A stretch of DNA of 64,000 nucleotides, taken from positions 42,481 to 106,480 of the forward strand of contig JAHISP010000052.1 of assembly GCA_018818165.1 (NCBI GenBank). The letters run 5' to 3'. Every line of letters starts with the position of its first letter. Positions within the stretch are counted from its first letter, which is position 1. A model generated the notes under the pieces. That model was given only the letters and a program-made list of their open reading frames with translations, made no database searches and was not told the origin of the DNA. The translations under genes and the position numbers were made by a program. This document shows positions 28,257 to 36,824 of the stretch, one piece after another. The DNA is from Bacteroidota bacterium. GTDB taxonomy: Bacteria; Bacteroidota; Ignavibacteria; Ignavibacteriales; Melioribacteraceae.

Positions 28257-30026
28257 TTAGTAACCGCCACTGCTTAAGGCATTCATTGAATTGTATGAAT
28301 AAGTTAACGTTAAAAGCTGCATCTGCAAACTTTCGTACTGACCCCTTAAAATATCAGCAGTTTTGTCAATACTTTTATTTATGGTTTCAATTTTAGTATT
28401 ATAATACGTCACATTACTATCATAAGATTTAATTAGATTAGAGATAGAGCCATCAACTCCTAGATAATTATCCAATGTATCATACAAAGTATTAGCAATT
28501 CCATTAGTTGAACTAAATAAATCGGCTACTTGACTTGCATTTTCTTCAAGTGAAGTTTCAAGTTTTGATGAATCAGAAATAGATAATCCAGTAGCTGGGC
28601 TAAAAGAAATTCCAATCTCGGAAAGATAGCTTAAATTACCTGTCTGTAATCCAGATACTTGTCCCATTGCTAAATTTGTTAATGTTGACATTAAACTTCT
28701 TGCGGTCGAGTCTCCAACAAATGCACCTCTATTATCTTTATCACCGCTACTATATGAATTATTTTTAATATAAGTGTATGTATTATTAAAATTAGTTATA
28801 AATTCTTTAATATCAGCTGTAATACTTTCTGTATCAACTTTTACAGAAATTGAAACATCAGGGTCTTCAACTTTATTAACAGCACTCAAATTGAATGTAA
28901 CAGAATCGACCAAATCAGTAATTACATTTGAATTACGCTGAATATTAATTCCGTTAAAAGCAACTTTTGCATTTAGTGCATTATCAGTTGATGATGTTGA
29001 AGAATAAATAAATCCTGCAGAAGTATCATCAGCTGAAATTGTTCTACCTGTAAGTAGTGCACTTGTCAATCCAATTTGATTAAAAATTGATCCTGAAACG
29101 TCTGACATAATCAAACGATTATCATAACCTGATTCTTTTGATGTTATTGAAAATTTAGACTGGTCCGTAGCAGGTGAAAACAAAGATGCGTTTGCTAATC
29201 CTGAAGCACCTTTTTCATTTATAACATCCATATTTAAGAACGTAGAAGTTCCACCAATTGTAATAGAATCATCAGAATCTTCTACTGTTAATTGTAAACT
29301 AACAAAGCCAGTTATATCATCAATAATTTTTTCAGCCAAAACACCGTTTACATTTGTGTTTATGTTAGATACTAAATCATCCATTACTTCGCTGTATGTT
29401 TTAGAAGTTGTTCCATAATCATAAGAAATTGTTTCTGCTGTATCAGTACCTACAACATCGTTTATATCTATTGTAAAACTTCCTGTTCCTGTGAATACTG
29501 CTGTTGGATCAAACGAATCAGAGAGGGATACAGCTTTATCTGCATTAATTGCTAGAGAAAGTTTTTCCATAATTGTTTCATTTGTTTCAGTACCAGTTAA
29601 TTCAACATCAACATTGCTTGTATAATTTCCACTTCCTATTTGAATTGTGTGTGTGCCAGCCATGGTTGTTACAGCAGTATCAGATGCCTGAGTTTCCGAA
29701 ACAATTAAATCGCTCTTTGCAAGTTGGTTTACTCTCATGGTATACGAGCTTTGTGGAGAATTACTGCTTGCTGTTGCTGTTAGCACAGATTCGTTTGAAA
29801 CACTCACACTTCTTGTGAAAAATAATGATGAATCAGTCGCAGTTTTAAAGTCAGATGCTGTTGTTTTCAACGCAGTAAGCTTTGTCTTTAAATCACCCCA
29901 ACCAGAAGAAAGAGTTGAAAACTTTTGCTGCCTCACTTCAAGCGGGTAAACTCTGCGACTATATTGTGCTGATTGATAGCTTTTAACCAAGCTGTCAACC
30001 GCCGATGTTGTTAAATAATCAGCCAT
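28257..30026 (-). CDS. fliD: Flagellar filament cap protein FliD
   Basis: Caps the growing filament and promotes flagellin polymerisation. I place the start at ATG 30026 (MADYLTTSAVDSLVKSYQSA), overlapping the fliS stop by 8 bases, not at an earlier in-frame codon deep in fliS. The 589-residue product has the FliD N-terminal motif, variable middle domains and the C-terminal coiled coil (TKIETINKSIDKTADILRGQ, then YESLQMQLLTLTYSYNSMNA). Confidence 0.93.
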   Translation of the reverse strand: MADYLTTSAVDSLVKSYQSAQYSRRVYPLEVRQQKFSTLSSGWGDLKTKLTALKTTASDFKTATDSSLFFTRSVSVSNESVLTATASSNSPQSSYTMRVNQLAKSDLIVSETQASDTAVTTMAGTHTIQIGSGNYTSNVDVELTGTETNETIMEKLSLAINADKAVSLSDSFDPTAVFTGTGSFTIDINDVVGTDTAETISYDYGTTSKTYSEVMDDLVSNINTNVNGVLAEKIIDDITGFVSLQLTVEDSDDSITIGGTSTFLNMDVINEKGASGLANASLFSPATDQSKFSITSKESGYDNRLIMSDVSGSIFNQIGLTSALLTGRTISADDTSAGFIYSSTSSTDNALNAKVAFNGINIQRNSNVITDLVDSVTFNLSAVNKVEDPDVSISVKVDTESITADIKEFITNFNNTYTYIKNNSYSSGDKDNRGAFVGDSTARSLMSTLTNLAMGQVSGLQTGNLSYLSEIGISFSPATGLSISDSSKLETSLEENASQVADLFSSTNGIANTLYDTLDNYLGVDGSISNLIKSYDSNVTYYNTKIETINKSIDKTADILRGQYESLQMQLLTLTYSYNSMNALSSGGY

Positions 30027-30369
30027 GTTTATTCTCTTTTGCAAATATTTCAAGCCAACTAGTACGTAGTTCCAATAAAATATTTTCAACAATGTCGTAC
30101 TTGCCTTTTCTCATTTGGTCTTGACAAAACTGGTAAAGACTCATTAGCCCCAGTGAAAATTCTTTAGTTTCATTATTTTCAAAATTTAATGAATTTATTA
30201 ATTCTCCAAGAGCTTTATTAGTTCTAAGCATATCATTTTTTCTGCAATTTGTTATTGCATAATCGTAGACTTTTATTAATAACTTCTGTGGAGAAGCATC
30301 AAGAATATCTTTCGATAAATATGGATTAACTCGTTTTACTCTTCCTCTTGTCATCATAGTATTCATCAT
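30019..30369 (-). CDS. fliS: Flagellin export chaperone FliS
   Basis: Binds the flagellin C-terminus and prevents early polymerisation; in Bacillus it also takes part in the FliW-CsrA circuit through flagellin. The 116-residue protein shows the FliS pattern (NPYLSKDILDASPQKLLIKV, YDYAITNCR, FSLGLMSLYQFCQDQM). A sigma-28-type promoter lies 60-90 bases upstream. No strong ribosome binding site at ATG 30369. Confidence 0.92.
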   Translation of the reverse strand: MMNTMMTRGRVKRVNPYLSKDILDASPQKLLIKVYDYAITNCRKNDMLRTNKALGELINSLNFENNETKEFSLGLMSLYQFCQDQMRKGKYDIVENILLELRTSWLEIFAKENKHG

Positions 30370-30430
30370 GGAAACACCAATTATTAGATTCTAATTAAAT
30401 TTATAAAGTTTATTTTAATTTGTAATGTTA

Positions 30431-30458
30431 TTATCGGAAGAGAAGAGTAAAAAGTTTA
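30431..30458 (-). promoter_or_regulatory. Sigma-28-type promoter for fliS-fliD
   Basis: On the minus strand TAAA (30458-30455), 16 bases, TCCGATAA (30438-30431), close to the TAAA-N15-GCCGATAA consensus for flagellar sigma-28. It lies directly upstream of fliS in non-coding DNA. Confidence 0.65.
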
Positions 30459-30714
30459 ATAAAACCTTATGAAAACAATTCAACATATTTTAATTCACCA
30501 CAAAAAGTTTCAGATTTATCTAACATTATATGTAAGATAAATTACCCATGAATATAATTCTGTTTCAACAATTAATAAACTGCTAAGTAAAAAGGACTAA
30601 GTTATGATAGGCTGAGCTTAAAGTAGAATTTTTAATTTTTGAATATGTGTAAGTATAAATTCTAATTTAATTTTACGATTTTTTTTAACCCCAATTGCAA
30701 ATTATTATTATTTA
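30459..30714. other. Intergenic stretch between fliS promoter and flagellin 1 terminator
   Basis: Part of a 433-base gap between fliS and the last flagellin. Apart from the promoter on its left and the terminator on its right I see only AT-rich sequence with no open frame, RNA gene or repeat. Confidence 0.5.
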
Positions 30715-30742
30715 AAACAAAAGGACCCCACGTATGGGGCCC
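30715..30742 (-). terminator. Intrinsic terminator after flagellin 1
   Basis: Minus-strand hairpin GGGCCCCA-TACG-TGGGGTCC followed by TTTTGTTTT, a canonical Rho-independent terminator 60 bases after the stop of the last flagellin gene. It is the only hairpin in the flagellin array that has a proper T-run on the coding side. Confidence 0.85.
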
Positions 30743-30802
30743 AAGGGATAGTTAGCGAGTACCAATCGTAACCATTCAATTTATTACAATTCAGCTATGC
30801 GA

Positions 30803-31714
30803 TTATCCTAATAGCTGAAGAACTGCCTGGGGGGCAAAATTCAACTGTGCTAACATAGCTGTTGCAGCTTGTCCGCCAATTGAACTTTTAGTGGCATTCA
30901 ACTGCTCCGTTGCCATATCTGCATCAAATAATCTTGAAACTGATGCTTGTGAGTTTGCAATAGCAGATGTTAAGAAATCATCTTTGGCATCAAGACGTTG
31001 AACAAAGTTACCAATTGCTCCGAGTGAGTCATCAACTTCTGTTTCAAATAAATCAATATTAGTAAGAAGATCTGAAATGTTTGAAGTAGTTAATTCTGCA
31101 ATACCAATACCAGCACCAGCATCTGTACCAAGTGCATTATTTACAATATCCGAAACTCCAGCTACAACATTACTACCTGCAGTAGTCATACTTGTTGTTC
31201 CAGCAAGATCTCCACCTCCAGTGCTTGTTGCATAATTTACTGTTAAGGTATCAGTTGATGCTGCGCCTGTCTGGAATGAGAAACTTGGAGCAGAACCACC
31301 GGCTGAAACCAATAGTGATGTATCGTTGAATTTAGTTGTTTCCATAGCACTTGCAATTTCTTCGCCAATAGCTTTTATGTCATTTACTATTGATGCTTTA
31401 TCAGCTGCTGGGTTTGATGCATCGGCTACTTTTGATTTAATTTGAGTTAGCATATCTTTTATAGATATCAACTGACTTTCTGCTGTTGCAAGCATGTCTT
31501 TTGCAGATCCTACGTTACCTTGTGCAGATTGCATTAGTTTTACTTTCTGGTCTAATGATTTACCAACATTAAATCCAGATGTGTCATCAGCTACTGAGTT
31601 GATTCTTTTTTGTGTTGCAAGACGTAACTGAGCTTTTTGTGTTTTGGCATTCAAACTTGATAGTGCATTATAAGCCTTTAACGCACCGATGTTAGTGTTA
31701 ATTTGAAATCCCAT
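30803..31714 (-). CDS. Flagellin 1 (central type A)
   Basis: Filament subunit, 303 residues. N-terminal D0/D1 (MGFQINTNIGALKAYNAL ... RLATQKRINSVADDTSGFNV) and C-terminal D1/D0 (RLFDADMATEQLNATKSSIG ... MLAQLNFAPQAVLQLL) are almost identical in all six copies. The central region (about residues 128-215, with YATSTGGGDLAGTTSMTTAG) is shared with flagellin 4 only. It is last in the array, with an A-N-GGA hairpin leader and a terminator behind it. Confidence 0.96.
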   Translation of the reverse strand: MGFQINTNIGALKAYNALSSLNAKTQKAQLRLATQKRINSVADDTSGFNVGKSLDQKVKLMQSAQGNVGSAKDMLATAESQLISIKDMLTQIKSKVADASNPAADKASIVNDIKAIGEEIASAMETTKFNDTSLLVSAGGSAPSFSFQTGAASTDTLTVNYATSTGGGDLAGTTSMTTAGSNVVAGVSDIVNNALGTDAGAGIGIAELTTSNISDLLTNIDLFETEVDDSLGAIGNFVQRLDAKDDFLTSAIANSQASVSRLFDADMATEQLNATKSSIGGQAATAMLAQLNFAPQAVLQLLG

Positions 31715-31743
31715 GATATACCTCCGTGTATGTTGTTATTAAA

Positions 31744-31763
31744 TTATGGCTTCCTTGCCATAA
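31744..31763 (-). promoter_or_regulatory. CsrA-type hairpin in the flagellin 1 leader
   Basis: RNA-sense UUAUGGC-AAGGAA-GCCAUAA: a 7-bp perfect stem presenting AAGGA in a six-base loop, about 30 bases before the start codon. A second GGA lies in the ribosome binding site (ACGGAGG, 31727-31721). A GGA-in-loop site plus a site over the Shine-Dalgarno is the arrangement CsrA uses on Bacillus flagellin mRNA. Binding here is inferred. Confidence 0.55.
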
Positions 31764-31783
31764 AACTTTTGTACTTGTTTTTC

Positions 31784-31815
31784 AATGCCCGCATTCAATT
31801 ATGAATGCGGGCATT
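31784..31815 (-). terminator. Intergenic hairpin after flagellin 2
   Basis: A 14-bp perfect inverted repeat (AATGCCCGCATTCA / TGAATGCGGGCATT, loop 4). On the minus strand it is followed by GAAAAACAAG, not a T-run, so it is more likely an mRNA-stabilising or processing hairpin than an efficient intrinsic terminator. Confidence 0.5.
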
Positions 31816-31836
31816 AAAATTGTTTTAATTTGCTAA

Positions 31837-32700
31837 CTATCCAAGCAATTGTAGAACAGCTTGTGGTGCAAAATTCAACTGTGCTAACATAGCTGTTGCA
31901 GCTTGTCCACCAATAGAACTTTTTGTTGCATTTAATTGTTCTGTTGCCATATCTGCATCAAATAATCTTGAAACAGACGCTTGTGAGTTTGCAATAGCAG
32001 ATGTTAAGAAATCATCTTTGGCATCAAGACGTTGAGTGTAGTTACCAATTGCTCCAAGAGCATTATCCACTGCAGTTTCAAAACTATCAATATCAAGAGT
32101 TGAAATAGTTGAATCTGTAACAGCTATTGCTGCACTTAAATCTGTTGCAATATCTGCGTGAACATTAGTTGCAGAACCACCAGTTACTGTACCAGCACCA
32201 CCAATAAATTCACCATAATTTACATTTAGTGTATCAGAAGAAGAAGCACCTGTTTGGAAATTAAATCCAGTAGCAGTTCCACTTGCACCTGACATTAAAA
32301 GATTAGTGTCATTAAATTTGGTTGTTGCAATAGCACTGTCAATTTCAAGAGCAATAGATTTAATATCGTTTGCAATTGAAGCTTTGTCAGCTGCTGGGTT
32401 TGATGCGTCAGCTTGTTTAGATCTAATTTGAGTTAACATATCTTTTATAGATATTAACTGACTTTCTGCTGTTGCTAGCATGTCTTTTGCAGATCCTACG
32501 TTACCTTGTGCAGATTGCATTAGTTTTACTTTCTGATCTAATGATTTACCAACATTAAATCCAGATGTGTCATCAGCTACCGAATTGATTCTTTTTTGAG
32601 TTGCAAGACGTAACTGAGCTTTTTGTGTTTTTGAGTTCAAACTAGATAGAGCATTATAAGCTTTTAATGCACCGATGTTAGTGTTAATTTGAAATCCCAT
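31837..32700 (-). CDS. Flagellin 2 (central type B)
   Basis: Filament subunit, 287 residues. Conserved D0/D1 ends as in the other copies; the central region (NVHADIATDLSAAIAVTDST) matches flagellin 6, although its leader and first 40 codons are closest to flagellin 1 (SSLNSKTQKAQLRL). GGAGG ribosome binding site preceded by AC, hairpin leader upstream. Confidence 0.96.
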   Translation of the reverse strand: MGFQINTNIGALKAYNALSSLNSKTQKAQLRLATQKRINSVADDTSGFNVGKSLDQKVKLMQSAQGNVGSAKDMLATAESQLISIKDMLTQIRSKQADASNPAADKASIANDIKSIALEIDSAIATTKFNDTNLLMSGASGTATGFNFQTGASSSDTLNVNYGEFIGGAGTVTGGSATNVHADIATDLSAAIAVTDSTISTLDIDSFETAVDNALGAIGNYTQRLDAKDDFLTSAIANSQASVSRLFDADMATEQLNATKSSIGGQAATAMLAQLNFAPQAVLQLLG

Positions 32701-32730
32701 GATATACCTCCGTGTATGTTGTTATTAAAC

Positions 32731-32746
32731 TATGGCTTCCGTGCCA
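32731..32746 (-). promoter_or_regulatory. CsrA-type hairpin in the flagellin 2 leader
   Basis: RNA-sense UGGC-ACGGAA-GCCA, extendable through a G-U pair and, past one mismatch, two more pairs; ACGGA is exposed in the loop. The downstream leader to the start codon is nearly identical to that of flagellin 1. Confidence 0.5.
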
Positions 32747-32760
32747 CTGTTTTATTAATT

Positions 32761-32782
32761 CTCCTCTCAACCGAGAGAGGAG
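32761..32782. terminator. Intergenic hairpin after flagellin 3
   Basis: CTCCTCTC / GAGAGGAG inverted repeat with a six-base loop. A run TTTTTTAAATTTTT follows on the plus strand; the minus strand has AATTAATAAAA after it. Orientation favours termination of plus-strand (antisense) transcripts or 3-prime protection of the flagellin mRNA over termination of it. Confidence 0.5.
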
Positions 32783-32794
32783 TTTTTTAAATTT

Positions 32795-33664
32795 TTATCC
32801 AAGCAACTGAAGAACAGCTTGTGGTGCCATATTTAGCTGAGCCAACATTGCTGTTGCTGCCTGTCCACCAATAGAACTTTTTGTTGCATTCAATTGTTCT
32901 GTTGCCATATCTGCGTCAAATAATCTTGAAACTGATGCTTGTGAATTTGCTATTGCCGATGTTAAGAAATCATCTTTTGCATCTAATCTTTGAACTGAGT
33001 TACCTATTGCTCCAAGTGCATTATCTACCGCTGTTTCAAATAAGTCAAAATCTATTGAGCTAAGGTTTGATGAAGTTGCATTAAGAATAAAATCTAAACC
33101 AGCTTTTACTGAGGAATGAACATTTGTTGCACTTCCACCATATGTAGATGTATCGTCCGAACCACCAAGATATTGACCGTAATCAACTGTTAAAGTGTCG
33201 GTAGAAGAAGCGCCTGTTTGGAATACAAAACCAGTTCCAGTTCCACTTGTACCTGACATTAACAAGTCGGTATTATTAAATTTTGTAGTTGCAATAGCAC
33301 TATCAATTTCAAGACCAATTGATTTGATATCATTTGCTATTGATGATTTATCAGCTGCTGGGTTTGATGCGTCAGCAAGTTTTGATTTAATTTGAGTTAA
33401 CATATCTTTAATTGATATTAACTGACTTTCAGCCGTTGCCAACATATCCTTTGCTGAACCAACGTTTCCTTGGGCTGCCTGCATTAATTTTACTTTTTGT
33501 TCTAACGATTTACCAACATTAAATCCAGATGTATCATCAGCAACTGAGTTAATTCTCTTTTGAGTTGCTAAACGTAATTGCGCTTTTTCTGATTTTGAAT
33601 TTAAACTTGCAAGCGCATTGTATGCTTTTAAGGCACCAATATTTGTGTTAATCTGAAATCCCAT
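32795..33664 (-). CDS. Flagellin 3 (central type C)
   Basis: Filament subunit, 289 residues. Ends conserved with the rest; the central region (GTGTGFVFQTGASSTDTLTV, NVHSSVKAGLDFIL) matches flagellin 5, while its leader and N-terminus (ASLNSKSEKAQLRL) match flagellin 4. Confidence 0.96.
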   Translation of the reverse strand: MGFQINTNIGALKAYNALASLNSKSEKAQLRLATQKRINSVADDTSGFNVGKSLEQKVKLMQAAQGNVGSAKDMLATAESQLISIKDMLTQIKSKLADASNPAADKSSIANDIKSIGLEIDSAIATTKFNNTDLLMSGTSGTGTGFVFQTGASSTDTLTVDYGQYLGGSDDTSTYGGSATNVHSSVKAGLDFILNATSSNLSSIDFDLFETAVDNALGAIGNSVQRLDAKDDFLTSAIANSQASVSRLFDADMATEQLNATKSSIGGQAATAMLAQLNMAPQAVLQLLG

Positions 33665-33692
33665 TTTCTACCTCCATGTAGTTTGTTAATCT

Positions 33693-33713
33693 AACTGGCA
33701 TCCATGCCTAGTT
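33693..33713 (-). promoter_or_regulatory. CsrA-type hairpin in the flagellin 3 leader
   Basis: RNA-sense AACU(A)GGC-AUGGAU-GCCAGUU: a 7-bp stem with one bulged A and AUGGA in the loop. The ribosome binding site AUGGAGG provides the second A-N-GGA. Confidence 0.5.
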
Positions 33714-33746
33714 ATCTTGTTATATTTTAATTTATTTTGTTTATTT

Positions 33747-33767
33747 CTCCTCCCTAAAAGGGAGGAG
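33747..33767. terminator. Intergenic hairpin after flagellin 4
   Basis: CTCCTCCC / GGGAGGAG inverted repeat. TTATTTTAATTTTTT follows on the plus strand, AAATAAACAAAA on the minus strand. Same orientation puzzle as the hairpin after flagellin 3. Confidence 0.5.
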
Positions 33768-33780
33768 TTATTTTAATTTT

Positions 33781-34689
33781 TTATCCAAGTAATTGTAAAA
33801 CAGCTTGTGGAGCCATATTTAATTGAGCTAACATTGCTGTTGCCGCTTGTCCACCAATTGAGCTTTTAGTTGCGTTTAATTGTTCTGTAGCCATATCTGC
33901 ATCAAATAATCTTGAAACTGATGCTTGTGAATTTGCTATTGCCGATGTTAAGAAATCATCTTTGGCATCTAATCTTTGTACTGAGTTACCTATTGAACCC
34001 AATGCATCATCTACTTCTGTTTCTAACAACTCTAAATTGGTTAATAAATCTGAAATATTAGAAGTTGTCAAATCTGCTATACCAACATTAGTTCCAGCAG
34101 TACCAAGAGCATCATTTACTTTTACTGAAACTCCAGCTACGGCATTACTACCAGCTGTTGTAAGTGTTGCTGTTCCAGAAAGATCCCCACCACCAGTACT
34201 TGTTGCATAATTAATTGTTAAAGTGTCAGATGAAGCTGCACCTGTTTGGAATGAGAAACTTGGAGCTGAGCCGCTAGCTGAAACTAAAAGTGATGTATCA
34301 TTGAATTTAGTTGTTTCAAAAGCACTTGCAATTTCTTCGCCAATTGCTTTGATGTCATTTACTATAGAAGCTTTATCTGCAGCAGGATTTGAAGCATCTG
34401 CTATTTTTGATTTTATTTGAGTTAACATATCTTTAATTGATATTAACTGACTTTCTGCCGTTGCCAACATATCCTTTGCTGAACCAACGTTTCCTTGTGC
34501 GGATTGCATTAATTTTACTTTTTGTTCTAACGATTTACCAACATTAAATCCAGAAGTATCATCAGCAACTGAGTTAATTCTCTTTTGAGTTGCTAAACGC
34601 AATTGTGCTTTTTCTGATTTTGAATTTAAACTTGCAAGTGCATTGTAAGCTTTTAAAGCACCAATGTTAGTGTTAATTTGAAAACCCAT
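33781..34689 (-). CDS. Flagellin 4 (central type A)
   Basis: Filament subunit, 302 residues. Central region (YATSTGGGDLSGTATLTTAG) pairs with flagellin 1, N-terminus and leader pair with flagellin 3. It has its own sigma-28-type promoter, and genes 4 to 1 may form one transcript ending at the terminator near 30720. Confidence 0.96.
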   Translation of the reverse strand: MGFQINTNIGALKAYNALASLNSKSEKAQLRLATQKRINSVADDTSGFNVGKSLEQKVKLMQSAQGNVGSAKDMLATAESQLISIKDMLTQIKSKIADASNPAADKASIVNDIKAIGEEIASAFETTKFNDTSLLVSASGSAPSFSFQTGAASSDTLTINYATSTGGGDLSGTATLTTAGSNAVAGVSVKVNDALGTAGTNVGIADLTTSNISDLLTNLELLETEVDDALGSIGNSVQRLDAKDDFLTSAIANSQASVSRLFDADMATEQLNATKSSIGGQAATAMLAQLNMAPQAVLQLLG

Positions 34690-34728
34690 TTTCTACCTCC
34701 ATGTAGTTTGTTTTTGTTTATTTTATCA

Positions 34729-34740
34729 GGCATCCATGCC
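34729..34740 (-). promoter_or_regulatory. CsrA-type motif in the flagellin 4 leader
   Basis: RNA-sense GGCAUGGAUGCC, same core as the flagellin 3 leader; only a 3-4 bp stem can form here. AUGGA is in the loop, about 40 bases before the start, inside the leader predicted from the sigma-28-type promoter. Confidence 0.45.
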
Positions 34741-34779
34741 ATGTTATGTTGTTACTAGTTGTTTTTATTTCTATTAATA

Positions 34780-34806
34780 TTATCGGAGGAATAAAATAAT
34801 AGTTTA
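34780..34806 (-). promoter_or_regulatory. Sigma-28-type promoter for flagellin 4 (and probably 4 to 1)
   Basis: On the minus strand TAAA (34806-34803), exactly 15 bases, TCCGATAA (34787-34780): one mismatch from TAAA-N15-GCCGATAA. Non-coding location about 90 bases before the flagellin 4 start. No equivalent is visible before flagellins 1-3. Confidence 0.75.
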
Positions 34807-34867
34807 GTGTTTTGCTAAAATTTTTTTTTGGATATAAGAATAAATTAAAAGGTATGAATTTTAGATA

Positions 34868-34900
34868 TTGTGGAGTTCGCAAACTATACGAACTCCACAA
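34868..34900 (-). terminator. Intergenic hairpin after flagellin 5
   Basis: A 12-bp perfect inverted repeat (TTGTGGAGTTCG / CGAACTCCACAA, loop 9) nine bases after the flagellin 5 stop. No T-run on the minus side (ATATCTAAAATTC), so termination efficiency is doubtful. Confidence 0.55.
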
Positions 34901-34909
34901 TTTGATAAA

Positions 34910-35785
34910 TTATGAATTTAACAGTTGAAGTACTTGTTGTGGACTCATATTTAATTGAGCTAACATTGCCGTAGCAGCTTGTCCACCAATGGTTGCTTTT
35001 GTTGCATTAAGCTGTTCTAATGCCATATCCGCGTCAAACAAACGAGAAACTGAAGCCTGTGAGTTTGCAATTGCCGATGTTAAGAAATCGTCTTTAGCAT
35101 CTAATCTTTGAACAGAGTTACCTATTGAACCAAGTGCGTTATCAACTGCTGTTTCAAAAGCATCAAAATCAATACTGCTTATATTTGTTGAAGATGCACC
35201 AAGTATTAAATCTAAGCCGGCTTTTACAGAAGCATGAACATTTTCGGCAGTTCCACCAAGACTAATATCAATGTCTGCTGCACCTCCTACATATTGACCA
35301 TAATCAACTGTTAAAGTATCAGTTGAAGCTGCACCCGTTTGGAAAACAAAACCAGTTCCAGTTCCACTTGTGCCAGACATTAACAAATCTGTGTTATTAA
35401 ATTTTGTTGAAGCAATAGCACTATCAATTTCAAGTCCTATTGATTTAATATCATTTGCAATGGCTGTTTTGTCAGCCGCTGGATTTGAAGCATCAGCTAT
35501 TTTTGATTTAATTTGAGTTAACATATCTTTAATAGATATTAACTGACTTTCGGCAGTTGCTAACATATCCTTTGCAGAACCAACGTTTCCCTTTGCTGCT
35601 TGCATTAATTGAACTTTTTGGTCTAACGACTTTCCTACGTTAAAGCCAGAAGTATCATCAGCAACCGAATTAATTCTCTTCTGTGTTGCAAGACGAAGTT
35701 GCGCTTTTTCAGTTTTCGTATTTAAGTCTGCCAACGCATTATATGCTTTTAACGCGCCAATATTTGTGTTAATTTGAAATCCCAT
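34910..35785 (-). CDS. Flagellin 5 (central type C)
   Basis: Filament subunit, 291 residues. Central region pairs with flagellin 3; ends slightly more divergent (ADLNTKTEKAQLRL; MSPQQVLQLLNS). Ribosome binding site AUGGAG. A 157-base gap precedes it, without the hairpin leader seen in copies 1-4 and without a clear sigma-28 match. Confidence 0.96.
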   Translation of the reverse strand: MGFQINTNIGALKAYNALADLNTKTEKAQLRLATQKRINSVADDTSGFNVGKSLDQKVQLMQAAKGNVGSAKDMLATAESQLISIKDMLTQIKSKIADASNPAADKTAIANDIKSIGLEIDSAIASTKFNNTDLLMSGTSGTGTGFVFQTGAASTDTLTVDYGQYVGGAADIDISLGGTAENVHASVKAGLDLILGASSTNISSIDFDAFETAVDNALGSIGNSVQRLDAKDDFLTSAIANSQASVSRLFDADMALEQLNATKATIGGQAATAMLAQLNMSPQQVLQLLNS

Positions 35786-35942
35786 TTCATATTCTCCATT
35801 TTTATTTTATTTCATAAACCAAATTTTTGTTTAAGAAACATATAACCTTAAAGGTCAACCATTGTTATTTATTTTCACCAATCTTGTCATAATAAATGTA
35901 TGAAATTTTTCTGACTTTCAAGGTTTATTTATCCTATTCAAT

Positions 35943-36809
35943 CTATTGTAATAGTTGAAGTACTTGTTGTGGTGCCATATTCAATTGTGCTAACATAGCT
36001 GTAGCAGCCTGTCCACCAATTGAAGCTTTTGTTGCATTAAGCTGTTCAATTGCCATATCTGCATCAAACAAACGAGAAACTGACGCTTGAGAGTTTGCAA
36101 TAGCCGATGTTAAGAAATCATCTTTAGCATCTAATCTTTGAACAGAGTTACCAATTGAACCCAATGCATTATCAATTGCTGATTCAAATGAATCCAAATC
36201 CAATGCGGAAATTGTTGTTGAAGTTACTGCAATAACAGCACTCAAGTCTGTTGCTATATCAGCATGAACGTCTGTAGCACTACCATCAGTAACTGATCCA
36301 GCACCACCAAGATATTGACCATAATCAACAACTAATGTATCAGTAGATGCTGCTCCAGTTTGGAATGAAAATCCAGTTGCGCCTGTACCACTTGCGCCAG
36401 ACATCAATAAGTTTGTATCATTAAATTTGGTTGATGCAATAGCACTATCTATTTCAAGTCCTATTGATTTAATATCGTTTGCAATTGAAGTTTTATCTGC
36501 CGCTGGATTTGAGGCATCAGCAATTTTGGATTTAATTTGAGTTATCATATCTTTTATTGATATCAACTGACTTTCAGCCGTTGCTAACATATCTTTTGCT
36601 GATCCAACGTTTCCTTGAGCTGCTTGCATTAATTTTACTTTTTGTTCAAGAGATTTTCCAACATTGAACCCAGAAGTATCATCAGCTACTGAGTTAATTC
36701 TTTTTTGTGTTGCTAAACGAATTTGTGATTTTTCTGCTTTTGAATTTAATTTGGCTAAAGCATTATATGCTTTTAGTGCGCCAATGTTAGTATTAATTTG
36801 GAATCCCAT
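35943..36809 (-). CDS. Flagellin 6 (central type B)
   Basis: Filament subunit, 288 residues, the first in transcription order. Central region pairs with flagellin 2 (DVHADIATDLSAVIAVTSTT). It begins 15 bases after the GT2-TPR gene, so it is probably co-transcribed with the TPR and glycosyltransferase genes. Ribosome binding site ACGGAG. Confidence 0.96.
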   Translation of the reverse strand: MGFQINTNIGALKAYNALAKLNSKAEKSQIRLATQKRINSVADDTSGFNVGKSLEQKVKLMQAAQGNVGSAKDMLATAESQLISIKDMITQIKSKIADASNPAADKTSIANDIKSIGLEIDSAIASTKFNDTNLLMSGASGTGATGFSFQTGAASTDTLVVDYGQYLGGAGSVTDGSATDVHADIATDLSAVIAVTSTTISALDLDSFESAIDNALGSIGNSVQRLDAKDDFLTSAIANSQASVSRLFDADMAIEQLNATKASIGGQAATAMLAQLNMAPQQVLQLLQ

Positions 36810-36824
36810 AGTATTCTCCGTTTT

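Noticed and set aside
30027..30092. Longer FliD start upstream of ATG 30026
   Set aside because: It would overlap fliS by over 70 bases and add a non-conserved N-terminus; MADYLTTSAV is the expected FliD start.
32731..32746. Sigma-54 promoter before flagellin 2 (perfect TGGCACG)
   Set aside because: The -12 GC is missing at the required distance; the sequence is better explained as the conserved leader hairpin.
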